A DNA stretch of 64,000 bases. Origin: Vreelandella halophila. GTDB lineage: Bacteria; Pseudomonadota; Gammaproteobacteria; Pseudomonadales; Oleiphilaceae. The notes beneath the pieces were generated by a model. That model was not told where the DNA came from, searched no databases, and worked only from the letters and a program-made list of their open reading frames with translations. Location: assembly GCF_009856365.1 (NCBI RefSeq), contig NZ_WMEX01000004.1, positions 248,001 through 312,000 on the forward strand, read 5' to 3'. Shown piece by piece: positions 1 through 7,607 of this stretch. Within the stretch, counting starts at the first letter, position 1; each line of letters starts with the position of its first letter. Both the position numbers and the translations under genes were made by a program.

Positions 1-1583
1 TCAATGCCATGCCCGGCACGGCACTGCGCATCGATGGGGACACCGAGACCGTGGTGCGTGCCCGTGACCTGAACCCCGGTGACCGTATCCGCATACGCCC
101 TGGGGATACCCTGGCCGCGGATGGCCATGTGGCCTGTGGCCAATCCGCACTGGATGAATCCATGCTGACCGGTGAATCGCTGCCGGTCTCCCGGGGACCG
201 GGCGAGCCAGTCTCGGCGGGCACGGTGAACACCGAGCACCCCCTGGAGGTGATCGTGGACCAGGCCGGGGACAACACCCGGCTTTCCGCCATCACCCGGC
301 TTCTGGACCGGGCCCAGGCCGAGAAACCCCGGACCCAGCAGATCGCGGACCGCGTTGCCGGTATTTTTGTCACCGCGGTGCTGGCGGCTGCCACTGCCAC
401 CTTTCTGGTCTGGTGGCTTCTGGACCCCCCACGGGCCTTTCCGATCACCCTGGCGGTTCTGGTTGCCACCTGCCCCTGCGCCCTGTCGCTGGCCACCCCG
501 ACGGCGCTGACCGTGGCAACCAACCGGCTGCGCAGGGCCGGCTTCGTTCCCACGAGAGGTTCGACCCTGGAGACGCTCAATACAGTGGACACCCTGGTGT
601 TCGACAAGACCGGCACCCTTACCCGGGGCCAGCTCAGTATTGCCTCTGTCACCCCGTCGTCCGGCATTTCCGAGGCGCACTGCCGGGCGCTGGCAGCCGG
701 ACTGGAACGCGGCTCCGAGCATCCCATCGCACGGGCCTTCCGGGACGAACCGGCAGCAGTCATCAGCGAGCGGGAAAACCATCCCGGCGGCGGCGTCACC
801 GGCTTCAACGAGGGTCTCAGGCTGGCCCTGGGCCGGGCGGATTTCGTCGCCGCTGAACTCAACCTGCCCTCTGCGCCGGAAACCGATGACGATGCCGCCC
901 TGGCTGTTCACCTGGCGAGCGAGACCGGCTGGCTGGGGCGGATCACCCTGGATGATACGCTGCGCGAGGACGCGCAGCCGGTGCTGGCGACCCTGCGTGC
1001 CCGGGGCTGGCACTGTGTGCTCCTCAGTGGCGATCATTCCGGCCAGGTGGCAAGGGTCGCCGGAGCACTCGGCATCGACCGGTATGAAGGGCGTCTGTCA
1101 CCGGAGGCCAAACTGGAGCGCATCCGTGCCCTCGAGGCGGAGGGCAACCGGGTCATGATGGTGGGTGACGGACTCAACGACCTGCCCGGTCTGGCGGGAG
1201 CCCGCCTGTCCGTGGCCATGGCCGGCAGCAGTGATATCGCCCGCCTGCAGGCGGATGCCGTGGTTCTGGGTGAGCGGCTGTGGCCGCTGATGGAAGCGCT
1301 CAAGGTCGCTCCCATGGCACGCCGGGTCATCCGCCAGAACCTGACCCTGTCGCTGTTGTACAATGCGGCGATCCTGCCTCTGGCAATGGTGGGTCTGGTG
1401 ATCCCATGGATCGCGGCCGCGGGCATGTCCGCCAGCTCGGTGGCTGTGGTGATGAATGCGCTGCGTCTGGGAGGAATGAAGCCCGATGGCAATACTCTAC
1501 ATACTGATTCCGCTGTCACTGATCCTGCTGGCGATCGCCGTCCGGGTACTCATCTGGGCAGTGCGCAACGACCAGTTCGATGA
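1..1583 (+). CDS. ccoI: cbb3 oxidase-associated copper P-type ATPase (CcoI/FixI), 5' truncated by window edge
   Basis: This is an inner-membrane P1B-type ATPase that moves copper during cytochrome cbb3 oxidase assembly. The frame is open to the left edge, so the N-terminal metal-binding domain and first membrane helices lie outside. Numbering from the first visible Met (position 9): the actuator TGES is at 54-57, the ion-binding CPC at 155-157, the phosphorylation DKTGT at about 199, the SEHP loop at about 236-239, and GDGLND at about 386, followed by two C-terminal helices. Naming it CcoI rather than CopA rests on the ccoS gene that follows. The reading frame runs 98 bp into ccoS, giving a hydrophilic tail of about 35 residues after the last helix, which is longer than usual. 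Confidence 0.93.
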   Translation, partial: NAMPGTALRIDGDTETVVRARDLNPGDRIRIRPGDTLAADGHVACGQSALDESMLTGESLPVSRGPGEPVSAGTVNTEHPLEVIVDQAGDNTRLSAITRLLDRAQAEKPRTQQIADRVAGIFVTAVLAAATATFLVWWLLDPPRAFPITLAVLVATCPCALSLATPTALTVATNRLRRAGFVPTRGSTLETLNTVDTLVFDKTGTLTRGQLSIASVTPSSGISEAHCRALAAGLERGSEHPIARAFRDEPAAVISERENHPGGGVTGFNEGLRLALGRADFVAAELNLPSAPETDDDAALAVHLASETGWLGRITLDDTLREDAQPVLATLRARGWHCVLLSGDHSGQVARVAGALGIDRYEGRLSPEAKLERIRALEAEGNRVMMVGDGLNDLPGLAGARLSVAMAGSSDIARLQADAVVLGERLWPLMEALKVAPMARRVIRQNLTLSLLYNAAILPLAMVGLVIPWIAAAGMSASSVAVVMNALRLGGMKPDGNTLHTDSAVTDPAGDRRPGTHLGSAQRPVR

Positions 1584-1701
1584 TCTGGAAGGGCCTGCTC
1601 ACCAGATCCTTTTCGATGACGACGAGGACCGGATTCCCCCGGAAGCCCGGCAGCATACCGAACAGACCAGTCGCCAGCGTGAAGGGAGCGATCCGGAATG
1701 A
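1486..1701 (+). CDS. ccoS: cbb3-type oxidase assembly protein CcoS
   Basis: This 71-residue protein has one N-terminal transmembrane helix (about residues 3-26) followed by an acidic cytoplasmic tail. The family pattern, a short hydrophobic stretch then W-A-V-x-N-x-Q-F-D-D-L-E, is clear. CcoS proteins are required for cofactor insertion or maturation of cbb3 oxidase and sit directly after ccoI. It starts inside the 3' end of ccoI (98-bp overlap in another frame), and its stop overlaps the next start as ATGA, so translation is probably coupled on both sides. Confidence 0.93.
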   Translation: MAILYILIPLSLILLAIAVRVLIWAVRNDQFDDLEGPAHQILFDDDEDRIPPEARQHTEQTSRQREGSDPE

Positions 1702-2393
1702 CTGATGCCCTCATCACCACCCTGGGTTCAGCGTTCCTCATCGGGTTCCTGGGCAGCACCCACTGCCTGGGCATGTGCGGCGGCATCGCCAGCTCACTCA
1801 GCCTGGCCCTGCCTGTTGGCCCGGGTTACCGGCGCCGTCAGCTGTCACTGCTGGCGGGATACAATCTCGGGCGGATCCTGAGTTACAGCCTGATCGGGCT
1901 GATCGCGGGCCTCCCGGGCGCGCTCCTGACCGAAGGCGTCCCCGGCGCCGGCATGGTCCTGCGCACCCTTGCCGGTGTTGTGCTGATCCTGCTGGGCCTG
2001 GCCGTGGGTCAGTGGTGGCAGGGCATCATGAGCCTGGAACGCATCGGCGCGCCCCTGTGGCAGCGGCTCTCTCCCCTGACCCAGCGTTTCATGCCCGTTG
2101 ACCGCCTGAGCCGTGCCCTGCCGCTCGGGCTGCTCTGGGGCTGGCTGCCCTGTGGCCTGGTCTACAGCACCCTTGCCTGGGCCCTGACCCAGGGGGATGC
2201 GGTTCTCTCCGGTCTGCTGATGTTCAGCTTCGGGCTCGGCACGGTGCCGGCAATGGTGGCCACCGGCCTGCTGGCAAGCCGCATTACCCGACTGCGCCAG
2301 TCCACGGCCTTCCGCCGGGTTACGGGCCTGGCCCTGATCGTTTTCGGTCTCTGGACCATCCCCTGGATCCAGCATCTGATTCTTTCCCATTAA
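1698..2393 (+). CDS. TauE/SafE-like (DsbD_2-type) membrane protein of the cco cluster
   Basis: This 231-residue polytopic membrane protein has about six helices. The N-terminal motif G-S-x-H-C-x-G-M-C-G-G (about residues 18-30) and a later L-P-C-G motif near residue 152 mark the family often annotated as sulfite exporter TauE/SafE or DsbD-like transmembrane domain. Such genes commonly follow ccoS, and a role in copper or thiol handling for cbb3 oxidase is inferred from position only. It overlaps ccoS by 4 bp (ATGA). hemN follows 84 bp later behind its own regulatory site. Confidence 0.85.
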   Translation: MTDALITTLGSAFLIGFLGSTHCLGMCGGIASSLSLALPVGPGYRRRQLSLLAGYNLGRILSYSLIGLIAGLPGALLTEGVPGAGMVLRTLAGVVLILLGLAVGQWWQGIMSLERIGAPLWQRLSPLTQRFMPVDRLSRALPLGLLWGWLPCGLVYSTLAWALTQGDAVLSGLLMFSFGLGTVPAMVATGLLASRITRLRQSTAFRRVTGLALIVFGLWTIPWIQHLILSH

Positions 2394-2401
2394 GGCGGGG
2401 T

Positions 2402-2415
2402 TTGACCGATATCAA
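2402..2415 (+). promoter_or_regulatory. FNR/Anr-type binding site upstream of hemN
   Basis: The sequence TTGAC-CGAT-ATCAA matches the FNR/Anr palindrome TTGAT-N4-ATCAA at 9 of 10 conserved positions. Its centre (2408.5) lies about 41.5 bp upstream of a start point near 2450, if the weak hexamer TAGGCT at 2438-2443 is the -10 element. That is the class II activator geometry. It fits oxygen-limited induction of the oxygen-independent coproporphyrinogen dehydrogenase. Confidence 0.8.
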
Positions 2416-2477
2416 CAGGTCCAGCCGCAGGCTGCGTTAGGCTGTGTGCAGCACAGAACCTGCCGTCGGAGGACACC

Positions 2478-3872
2478 ATGGCTTCGGAACGCATCAACCT
2501 CCTCTGGGACCCGGATCTGATCGCACGCTACGATCTGTCAGGCCCCCGTTACACGTCCTACCCGACGGCGCTGGCCTTCAGCGAAGACTTCAACGGCGAG
2601 GCCTACGAGCGGACCCTTGAACGAAGCCGTGCCTCGGGCGCGCCGCTCTCACTCTATCTGCACATCCCGTTCTGCGCGCACCTGTGCTACTACTGCGCCT
2701 GCAACAAGATCGTGACCCGCAAACGGGACCGGGCTGCTCCCTATCTGGAACGGCTGCACCAGGAGATCGCCATGCGCTCCCGGCAGTTCGGCGGGCAGGA
2801 ACGACCGGCGACCCAGCTCCACTGGGGCGGCGGCACGCCCACTTTCATCAGCCACGATGAAATGCGCGAACTGATGAGCGTGCTGCGCCAGCACTTCCAG
2901 CTGGCGGACGACGACAGCGGCGACCACTCCATTGAGATTGACCCCCGCGAGTGCGGCCCTGAAACCCTGGAAGTCCTGCGCTCCATCGGTTTCAACCGCA
3001 TCAGCCTGGGTGTTCAGGACTTCAACCCGACCGTCCAGAAAGCGGTGAACCGGATCCAGCCCCGGGAGATGGTGGCCAACCGCATTGTCACAGCCCGGGA
3101 TCTCGGTTTCCGGTCCATCAACATGGATCTCATCTACGGGCTGCCCCACCAGACCCGGGAGACATTCCATGAAACCCTGGACCAGGTGCTGGAGCTGTCG
3201 CCGGATCGGCTGTCGGTGTTCAACTACGCCCACCTGCCCGACCGGTTCATGCCCCAGCAGCGCATCCGCGAGGAGGATCTGCCCTCCCCGGAGGAAAAAC
3301 TCCGCATCCTTGAGGACACCATCAACCGGCTGCTTGAGGCCGGCTACGTCTACATCGGCATGGACCATTTCGCCAAACCGGATGACACACTGGCCATCGC
3401 CCAGCGCAACGGGGAACTGCACCGGAATTTCCAGGGCTATACCACCCACGGGGAATGCGACCTGATCGGCATGGGGGTCTCCGCCATCAGCCAGGCCGCC
3501 GACAGCTACTTCCAGAACCATCATGACGAAGGCGCCTGGAACCTGCAGCTGGATTTCAACCGCACACCCCTGAAAAAGGGCTATGAGCTCAGTGACGACG
3601 ACCGCATGCGCCGCGCCGTGATCATGGAGCTGATCTGTCACTTCTCGCTGGACAAACAGGCCTTCGCCGCCGCGTGGGGGGAGGCCTTTGATCAGGTGTT
3701 TGCCGATACCCTGCCGGCACGCCAGACCATGGTGGAAGACGGCCTGATTGAAGAGGATGCGCAGCGGTTGACGGTGCGCACACCCGGCCGCCTTCTGATC
3801 CGGGCCATCTGCCAGCTGTTCGATGCCGGCGCCCAGCAGGCGCAGACCGGGCGCTACTCACGGATCATCTGA
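2478..3872 (+). CDS. hemN: oxygen-independent coproporphyrinogen III dehydrogenase HemN
   Basis: This 464-residue radical-SAM enzyme converts coproporphyrinogen III to protoporphyrinogen IX without oxygen, in the cytoplasm. The [4Fe-4S] cysteines are C66, C70 and C73 in H-I-P-F-C-x3-C-Y-Y-C, followed by C75 as in true HemN. The G-G-G-T-P SAM-binding motif is near residue 116, and the C-terminal HemN domain is present. Length fits the family (about 455-465). A GGAGGA ribosome site lies at 2468-2473. The upstream FNR-type site and the cco genes place it in a low-oxygen respiration/heme locus. It converges on ttcA with 8 bp between stop codons. Confidence 0.96.
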   Translation: MASERINLLWDPDLIARYDLSGPRYTSYPTALAFSEDFNGEAYERTLERSRASGAPLSLYLHIPFCAHLCYYCACNKIVTRKRDRAAPYLERLHQEIAMRSRQFGGQERPATQLHWGGGTPTFISHDEMRELMSVLRQHFQLADDDSGDHSIEIDPRECGPETLEVLRSIGFNRISLGVQDFNPTVQKAVNRIQPREMVANRIVTARDLGFRSINMDLIYGLPHQTRETFHETLDQVLELSPDRLSVFNYAHLPDRFMPQQRIREEDLPSPEEKLRILEDTINRLLEAGYVYIGMDHFAKPDDTLAIAQRNGELHRNFQGYTTHGECDLIGMGVSAISQAADSYFQNHHDEGAWNLQLDFNRTPLKKGYELSDDDRMRRAVIMELICHFSLDKQAFAAAWGEAFDQVFADTLPARQTMVEDGLIEEDAQRLTVRTPGRLLIRAICQLFDAGAQQAQTGRYSRII

Positions 3873-3880
3873 GCTGGCGC

Positions 3881-4753
3881 TCAGATATTGAGCACCTGGA
3901 CCTGGCCGTATTCGGTTCCGGGCTCCGCGCGCTGGGGCTCAGCAACCTGTTCCTGCGCCTCGCCCCTGCCGGAGAAGTCAAACAGCTGCGGATCCGCCAG
4001 ATGGGAAGGCGCCACGTTCTGCAGGGCCCGGAACATGTTCTCGATCCGCCCCGGGAAACGATGGTCCCAGTCGTTGAGCATGTCCTTGACCATCTCCCGC
4101 TGCAGATTCTCCTGAGAACCACAGAGGTTGCAGGGGATGATGGGGTACTCCCTCAGTTCGGCGAAGCGGGCAATGTCCTTCTCACGGCAATAGGCCAGCG
4201 GCCGGATCACGGTATTGCGCCCATCATCGCTGAACAGCTTGGGCGGCATCGCCTTGAGCGTGCCCCCGTGGAACATGTTGAGCATCATGGTCTCAAGGAT
4301 GTCATCCCGGTGATGGCCCAGTGCGATCTTGGTGCAGCCCTGCTCTTCCGCGAAATTGTAGAGAATCCCCCGGCGCAGGCGTGAGCACAGACCGCAGGCC
4401 GTTTTCCCCTCGGGAATCTTCTCCTTCACGATGCTGTAGGTGTCCTTCTCCAGAACCTGGAACGGCACTTCAAGCTGCGCCATGTAATCCGGCAGCACAT
4501 GCTCGGGAAAACCCGGCTGCTTCTGATCCAGGTTCACCGCCATAAGCTCGAAGTTCACCGGCGCCCGATGACGCAGGACCATCAGCATGTCCAGCATGGT
4601 GTAGGAATCCTTGCCACCACTGAGACAGACCAGGATGCGGTCGCCTTCCTCAATCATGTCGAAATCCGCGATGGCACGCCCGGTCTCGCGCTGCAGCTTC
4701 TTCTGCAGGCGTTTGCTTTCGTCGCGCGGATCGGTGGAGGTCTTGTCCAGCAT
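3881..4753 (-). CDS. ttcA: tRNA 2-thiocytidine(32) synthetase TtcA
   Basis: This 290-residue PP-loop ATPase thiolates cytidine 32 of certain tRNAs using an Fe-S cluster. The ATP-binding SGGKDS is at 45-50. Cysteines C120 and C123 (C-G-L-C) and C211 correspond to the cluster ligands of the E. coli enzyme. The length is slightly below the E. coli protein and otherwise typical. It is transcribed divergently from the DnaJ-related gene and converges on hemN. Confidence 0.95.
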   Translation of the reverse strand: MLDKTSTDPRDESKRLQKKLQRETGRAIADFDMIEEGDRILVCLSGGKDSYTMLDMLMVLRHRAPVNFELMAVNLDQKQPGFPEHVLPDYMAQLEVPFQVLEKDTYSIVKEKIPEGKTACGLCSRLRRGILYNFAEEQGCTKIALGHHRDDILETMMLNMFHGGTLKAMPPKLFSDDGRNTVIRPLAYCREKDIARFAELREYPIIPCNLCGSQENLQREMVKDMLNDWDHRFPGRIENMFRALQNVAPSHLADPQLFDFSGRGEAQEQVAEPQRAEPGTEYGQVQVLNI

Positions 4754-4858
4754 TGATTGGCCCCGGTCAGACTGTGTGGCTGCGGATTATACCGGAGAGT
4801 CACGGGCTGCCACCAACCGGGATTTGCATTGCCCGCTCTGGCAACGCATAGTCTGGAC

Positions 4859-5509
4859 ATGATGGATTCCACCGCCTCACTGAACCGGACCGGCGAAACC
4901 AGCGACAGCGCCCTGGAAGCGCTGGTCGGGCGCATCATGGACGCCTGCGAGGCATTGCTGCGCACCCACCCGGAAGGCATGAGCGAACTGGTGATGCTGC
5001 GCACCCTCCAGGGAGAGCCCTGGTATCTTTTCGGGACCATCGACTTCAGCAGCCCGGCGGCCCTCTACCCGGTGCACTTTCTCCTGTTTCACAGCCTCTA
5101 CCGGCAGCGCGAACGACTGGCTGCCGAGAGCGGGGAAACCATCGACATCAACGCGCTGAATATCCGCATTCGCCAGACGTACAACGCCGGGCAGCAGGAG
5201 GCGGGGCAGCACGATGCGCTGCACGCCTTCTACCGGGACCTGTCCAACCATGACCTGGGCGAGAGTACCATCAACCGCATGCTGGATGACTTCTGGCAGG
5301 GCATCACGCGCCCGGCGGATGATGAGCTCACCCAGGCCTGCCAAACCCTGGCGATCGACACGCCACCTCCGGATCTGGCGACCGCACGGCAGGCGTTCCG
5401 GCGCCTTGCCATGCAGCATCACCCGGATCGGGGGGGCTCCAACGAGCAGCTCCAGGCCCTTAACCGGGCCATGGCCACCCTACGACATCACTTCAGAGGA
5501 CACCCATGA
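4859..5509 (+). CDS. DnaJ-related protein (DNAJ_related N-terminal domain plus J domain)
   Basis: This 216-residue protein has an N-terminal region of the DNAJ_related type (about residues 15-140, with the pattern LxxP-E-G-xSE-xxLL near the start) and a short C-terminal J domain (about 162-210) with the HPD tripeptide at 178-180 needed to stimulate a DnaK ATPase. The start is placed at the double ATG at 4859/4862, because upstream codons encode a non-conserved, Cys-rich extension. No Shine-Dalgarno is visible. A weak promoter (TTGCAT, 17 bp, CATAGT at 4847-4852) would start transcription close to this ATG. It overlaps the next gene by 4 bp (ATGA). Confidence 0.82.
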   Translation: MMDSTASLNRTGETSDSALEALVGRIMDACEALLRTHPEGMSELVMLRTLQGEPWYLFGTIDFSSPAALYPVHFLLFHSLYRQRERLAAESGETIDINALNIRIRQTYNAGQQEAGQHDALHAFYRDLSNHDLGESTINRMLDDFWQGITRPADDELTQACQTLAIDTPPPDLATARQAFRRLAMQHHPDRGGSNEQLQALNRAMATLRHHFRGHP

Positions 5510-6561
5510 GTCGAGTGACCCCCCTGACCCGTATTGCCGTCACTACAGCCCTGGGCCTGAGCATGGCCTCCGGTGCCCATGCCGGCGTTGCCACTCTGGC
5601 CTATCACCATGTCTCCACGGAGACACCTCCCTCCACCACGACCTCTCCATCACTGTTCCGGGACCAGCTGGCACTGATCGAGGAGCTCGGCGTGGAGCCG
5701 CTGTCACTCACCCCTGAGCGCATCCAGAAGACCCTGGACGGCGCGGATGCGGAGAACCAGCATGTCGCCCTGACCTTTGATGATGCCTACGAGAGCGTCT
5801 ACACCGAAGCATGGCCGCTTCTCAGGGAAAAAGGTATTCCGCTGACGGTCTTCGTACTCAGCGGCTCTGTCGGCAACAACGGTTACATGAGCTGGGACCA
5901 GCTTAAGGATATGGCCGAGCACGAGCTGGTGACCATCGGCAACCACAGCCTGGATCACGGCACCATGCTCCAGCGCCCGGATGAGAGCGCGGAAGAACAC
6001 GCCAAACGCATTGCTCGGGAACTGGACCGGGGTGCTGATCGCATCGAGGAGAAAATCGGCGTGGAAACCGAGCTCTATGCCCACCCCTACGGTGAGTTCT
6101 CCCAGCCGGTCCTGCAGGCACTGGAGGAGCGCGGCTGGTATGGATTCGCGCAGCATTCCGGGGTTATCGGTGAGCACTCCCATCCCGGTGCCATGCCGCG
6201 CTTTGCCGTGGCGGATGCCTACGGCGGCATCGATGCCCTCAGGAACAAGTTGAAGGCGCGCAACTTCCCGGTTACCAGAGCCAATCTTCCGGCCCCGGTG
6301 ATCGGCGACCAGAACCCGCCCCTGCTGGACATGACGGTCCCCGAGGGCTGGGATAGCGGCCGATTGAACTGCTTTGCCTCTGGCGAGGGCAAGATGGAAC
6401 TCGACGCGGAGACCCTTGCCAACGGCGTGCGCATCCAGACCCGAGCCCAGAACCCCATTGAAGCCCGTCGTTCACGCTACAACTGCACCTACCCGGCGGG
6501 TGATGGCCGTTTCTACTGGCTCTCCCAGCCCTGGTTCAATCCGGAGGCACCGGAGGGCTGA
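5506..6561 (+). CDS. secreted polysaccharide deacetylase (NodB/CE4 family)
   Basis: This 351-residue exported protein has a signal peptide ending in A-H-A near residue 26. The NodB domain shows T-F-D-D (catalytic and metal Asp at 92-93), the metal-binding H147 and H151 of N-H-S-x2-D-H, and the A-H-P-Y-G-E motif near 195. Family members remove N- or O-acetyl groups from polysaccharides; the substrate here is unknown. The C-terminal 100 residues after the domain look like a small beta-rich extension with a Cys pair. It is coupled by a 4-bp overlap to the DnaJ-related gene and converges on the MalM-like gene with 2 bp between stops. Confidence 0.88.
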   Translation: MSRVTPLTRIAVTTALGLSMASGAHAGVATLAYHHVSTETPPSTTTSPSLFRDQLALIEELGVEPLSLTPERIQKTLDGADAENQHVALTFDDAYESVYTEAWPLLREKGIPLTVFVLSGSVGNNGYMSWDQLKDMAEHELVTIGNHSLDHGTMLQRPDESAEEHAKRIARELDRGADRIEEKIGVETELYAHPYGEFSQPVLQALEERGWYGFAQHSGVIGEHSHPGAMPRFAVADAYGGIDALRNKLKARNFPVTRANLPAPVIGDQNPPLLDMTVPEGWDSGRLNCFASGEGKMELDAETLANGVRIQTRAQNPIEARRSRYNCTYPAGDGRFYWLSQPWFNPEAPEG

Positions 6562-6563
6562 GG

Positions 6564-7607
6564 TCAGTCGACAAGCCGCAGTGACAGGCTGCCCACGGGC
6601 TCGTGGGTCAGCCTGCGGCGCTTGCCTTGCTCGCCGACCCTGGTGCCGGACTCAAGGTCTTCCGGGCGGGTAAAGACAACCAGCCAGCGCTCACCGGAAT
6701 CCGGCTTCAGCGCCAGCCTTGCCTCCATATGCCCATAGCGTCGCCAGGTTTCGGGACTGTATTCCATCACGATGTCGGTCACCATCCGGACAGGACGGAA
6801 GCCACCGTCAAGAAAAACGGCATTCGGCAGAAAGAAGCCGCCGTCGCGGATGAAACTGCGGACGCGCAGGAGTGATTGTTCAGGATCCTGTGGCAGGCGT
6901 ACCAGAGCGAAACGGCTGTCGCCCGTGGCAAAACGGTACACATCGGCCTCTTCGCCGAGATCGACGGGCAGGGTCCGCTCGGGCTCCAGCTTCTGGTAGT
7001 CCAGGCGCGGCAGCGCCCCGCAGCACTGCTGCGCAAAAGCATCCAGCCGGGTCTCCGACCCCTCGCCCACCCCCAGAATGGCGGCAGCTTCGGAATCCCG
7101 ACGGAACCCTGGGGCGGCTGCCGCGCCCGAGGTGGTCACCCGGGCCTCGGAAGCCCGAACCGGCTCCGGCTCGCGCATCACCTGCCCCAGGGCCTCTTCC
7201 CCGTAAAGGTAGGGCGTATTGTGAATGCGTCCCTGGGCATCCCGCCAGCTGTAGAAAAGCTCCTCGGATTCCCGGCTGCTGTTTTTATCCCCGGCATCCG
7301 GATACTGTTCCAGATTGAATTCCGGATGGGAGGATTCCGCAGCCCGCGTCACCCCCGTTTCACCGGAGCCCTTCTTACCGGTGGTCTCGCCAGAGGTCTC
7401 AGAGGCGTTGCTGGCGGCCGGTGTGTATCGGACCTGCCCCCGCTCATCCACCCATGCGCGCATGCCCCCTGCAGCCCCATCCCCAGCACCACTGGCACAG
7501 CCGGCGGTCACCAGCACCACCAGAACCAGCAGCGCCGGCCTCAGCCGGTCAGAAACGGCTGCGGATGGTGAGGTTGGCAAAGGTGATGGTGGTTTCGGTT
7601 TTGACAT
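6564..7607 (-). CDS. MalM-like lipoprotein with two DUF4124-like segments
   Basis: This protein of about 347 residues is the last gene of a leftward cluster. A hydrophobic stretch ending in L-V-T-A-G-C gives a lipoprotein cleavage site with Cys near residue 37. Two short W-x-D-x2-G-x-[VI] segments (near residues 50 and 121) resemble DUF4124 units. The C-terminal half resembles the MalM maltose-operon periplasmic family: a C-C doublet, an F-x-T-G-x-S-x-F-A-x-x-x-L-P core, L-D-G-x-F, and V-V-F-T. The start at 7607 is the only ATG. It overlaps the upstream porin by 59 bp and leaves a long n-region, so the true start is uncertain. Substrate and function are unknown. Confidence 0.72.
   Translation of the reverse strand: MSKPKPPSPLPTSPSAAVSDRLRPALLVLVVLVTAGCASGAGDGAAGGMRAWVDERGQVRYTPAASNASETSGETTGKKGSGETGVTRAAESSHPEFNLEQYPDAGDKNSSRESEELFYSWRDAQGRIHNTPYLYGEEALGQVMREPEPVRASEARVTTSGAAAAPGFRRDSEAAAILGVGEGSETRLDAFAQQCCGALPRLDYQKLEPERTLPVDLGEEADVYRFATGDSRFALVRLPQDPEQSLLRVRSFIRDGGFFLPNAVFLDGGFRPVRMVTDIVMEYSPETWRRYGHMEARLALKPDSGERWLVVFTRPEDLESGTRVGEQGKRRRLTHEPVGSLSLRLVD

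Noticed and set aside
3870-3883. Palindrome TGAGC-TGGC-GCTCA spanning the hemN and ttcA stop codons as a terminator
   Set aside because: The stem is only 5 bp and there is no T tract on either side. Two facing TGA codons create part of the symmetry.
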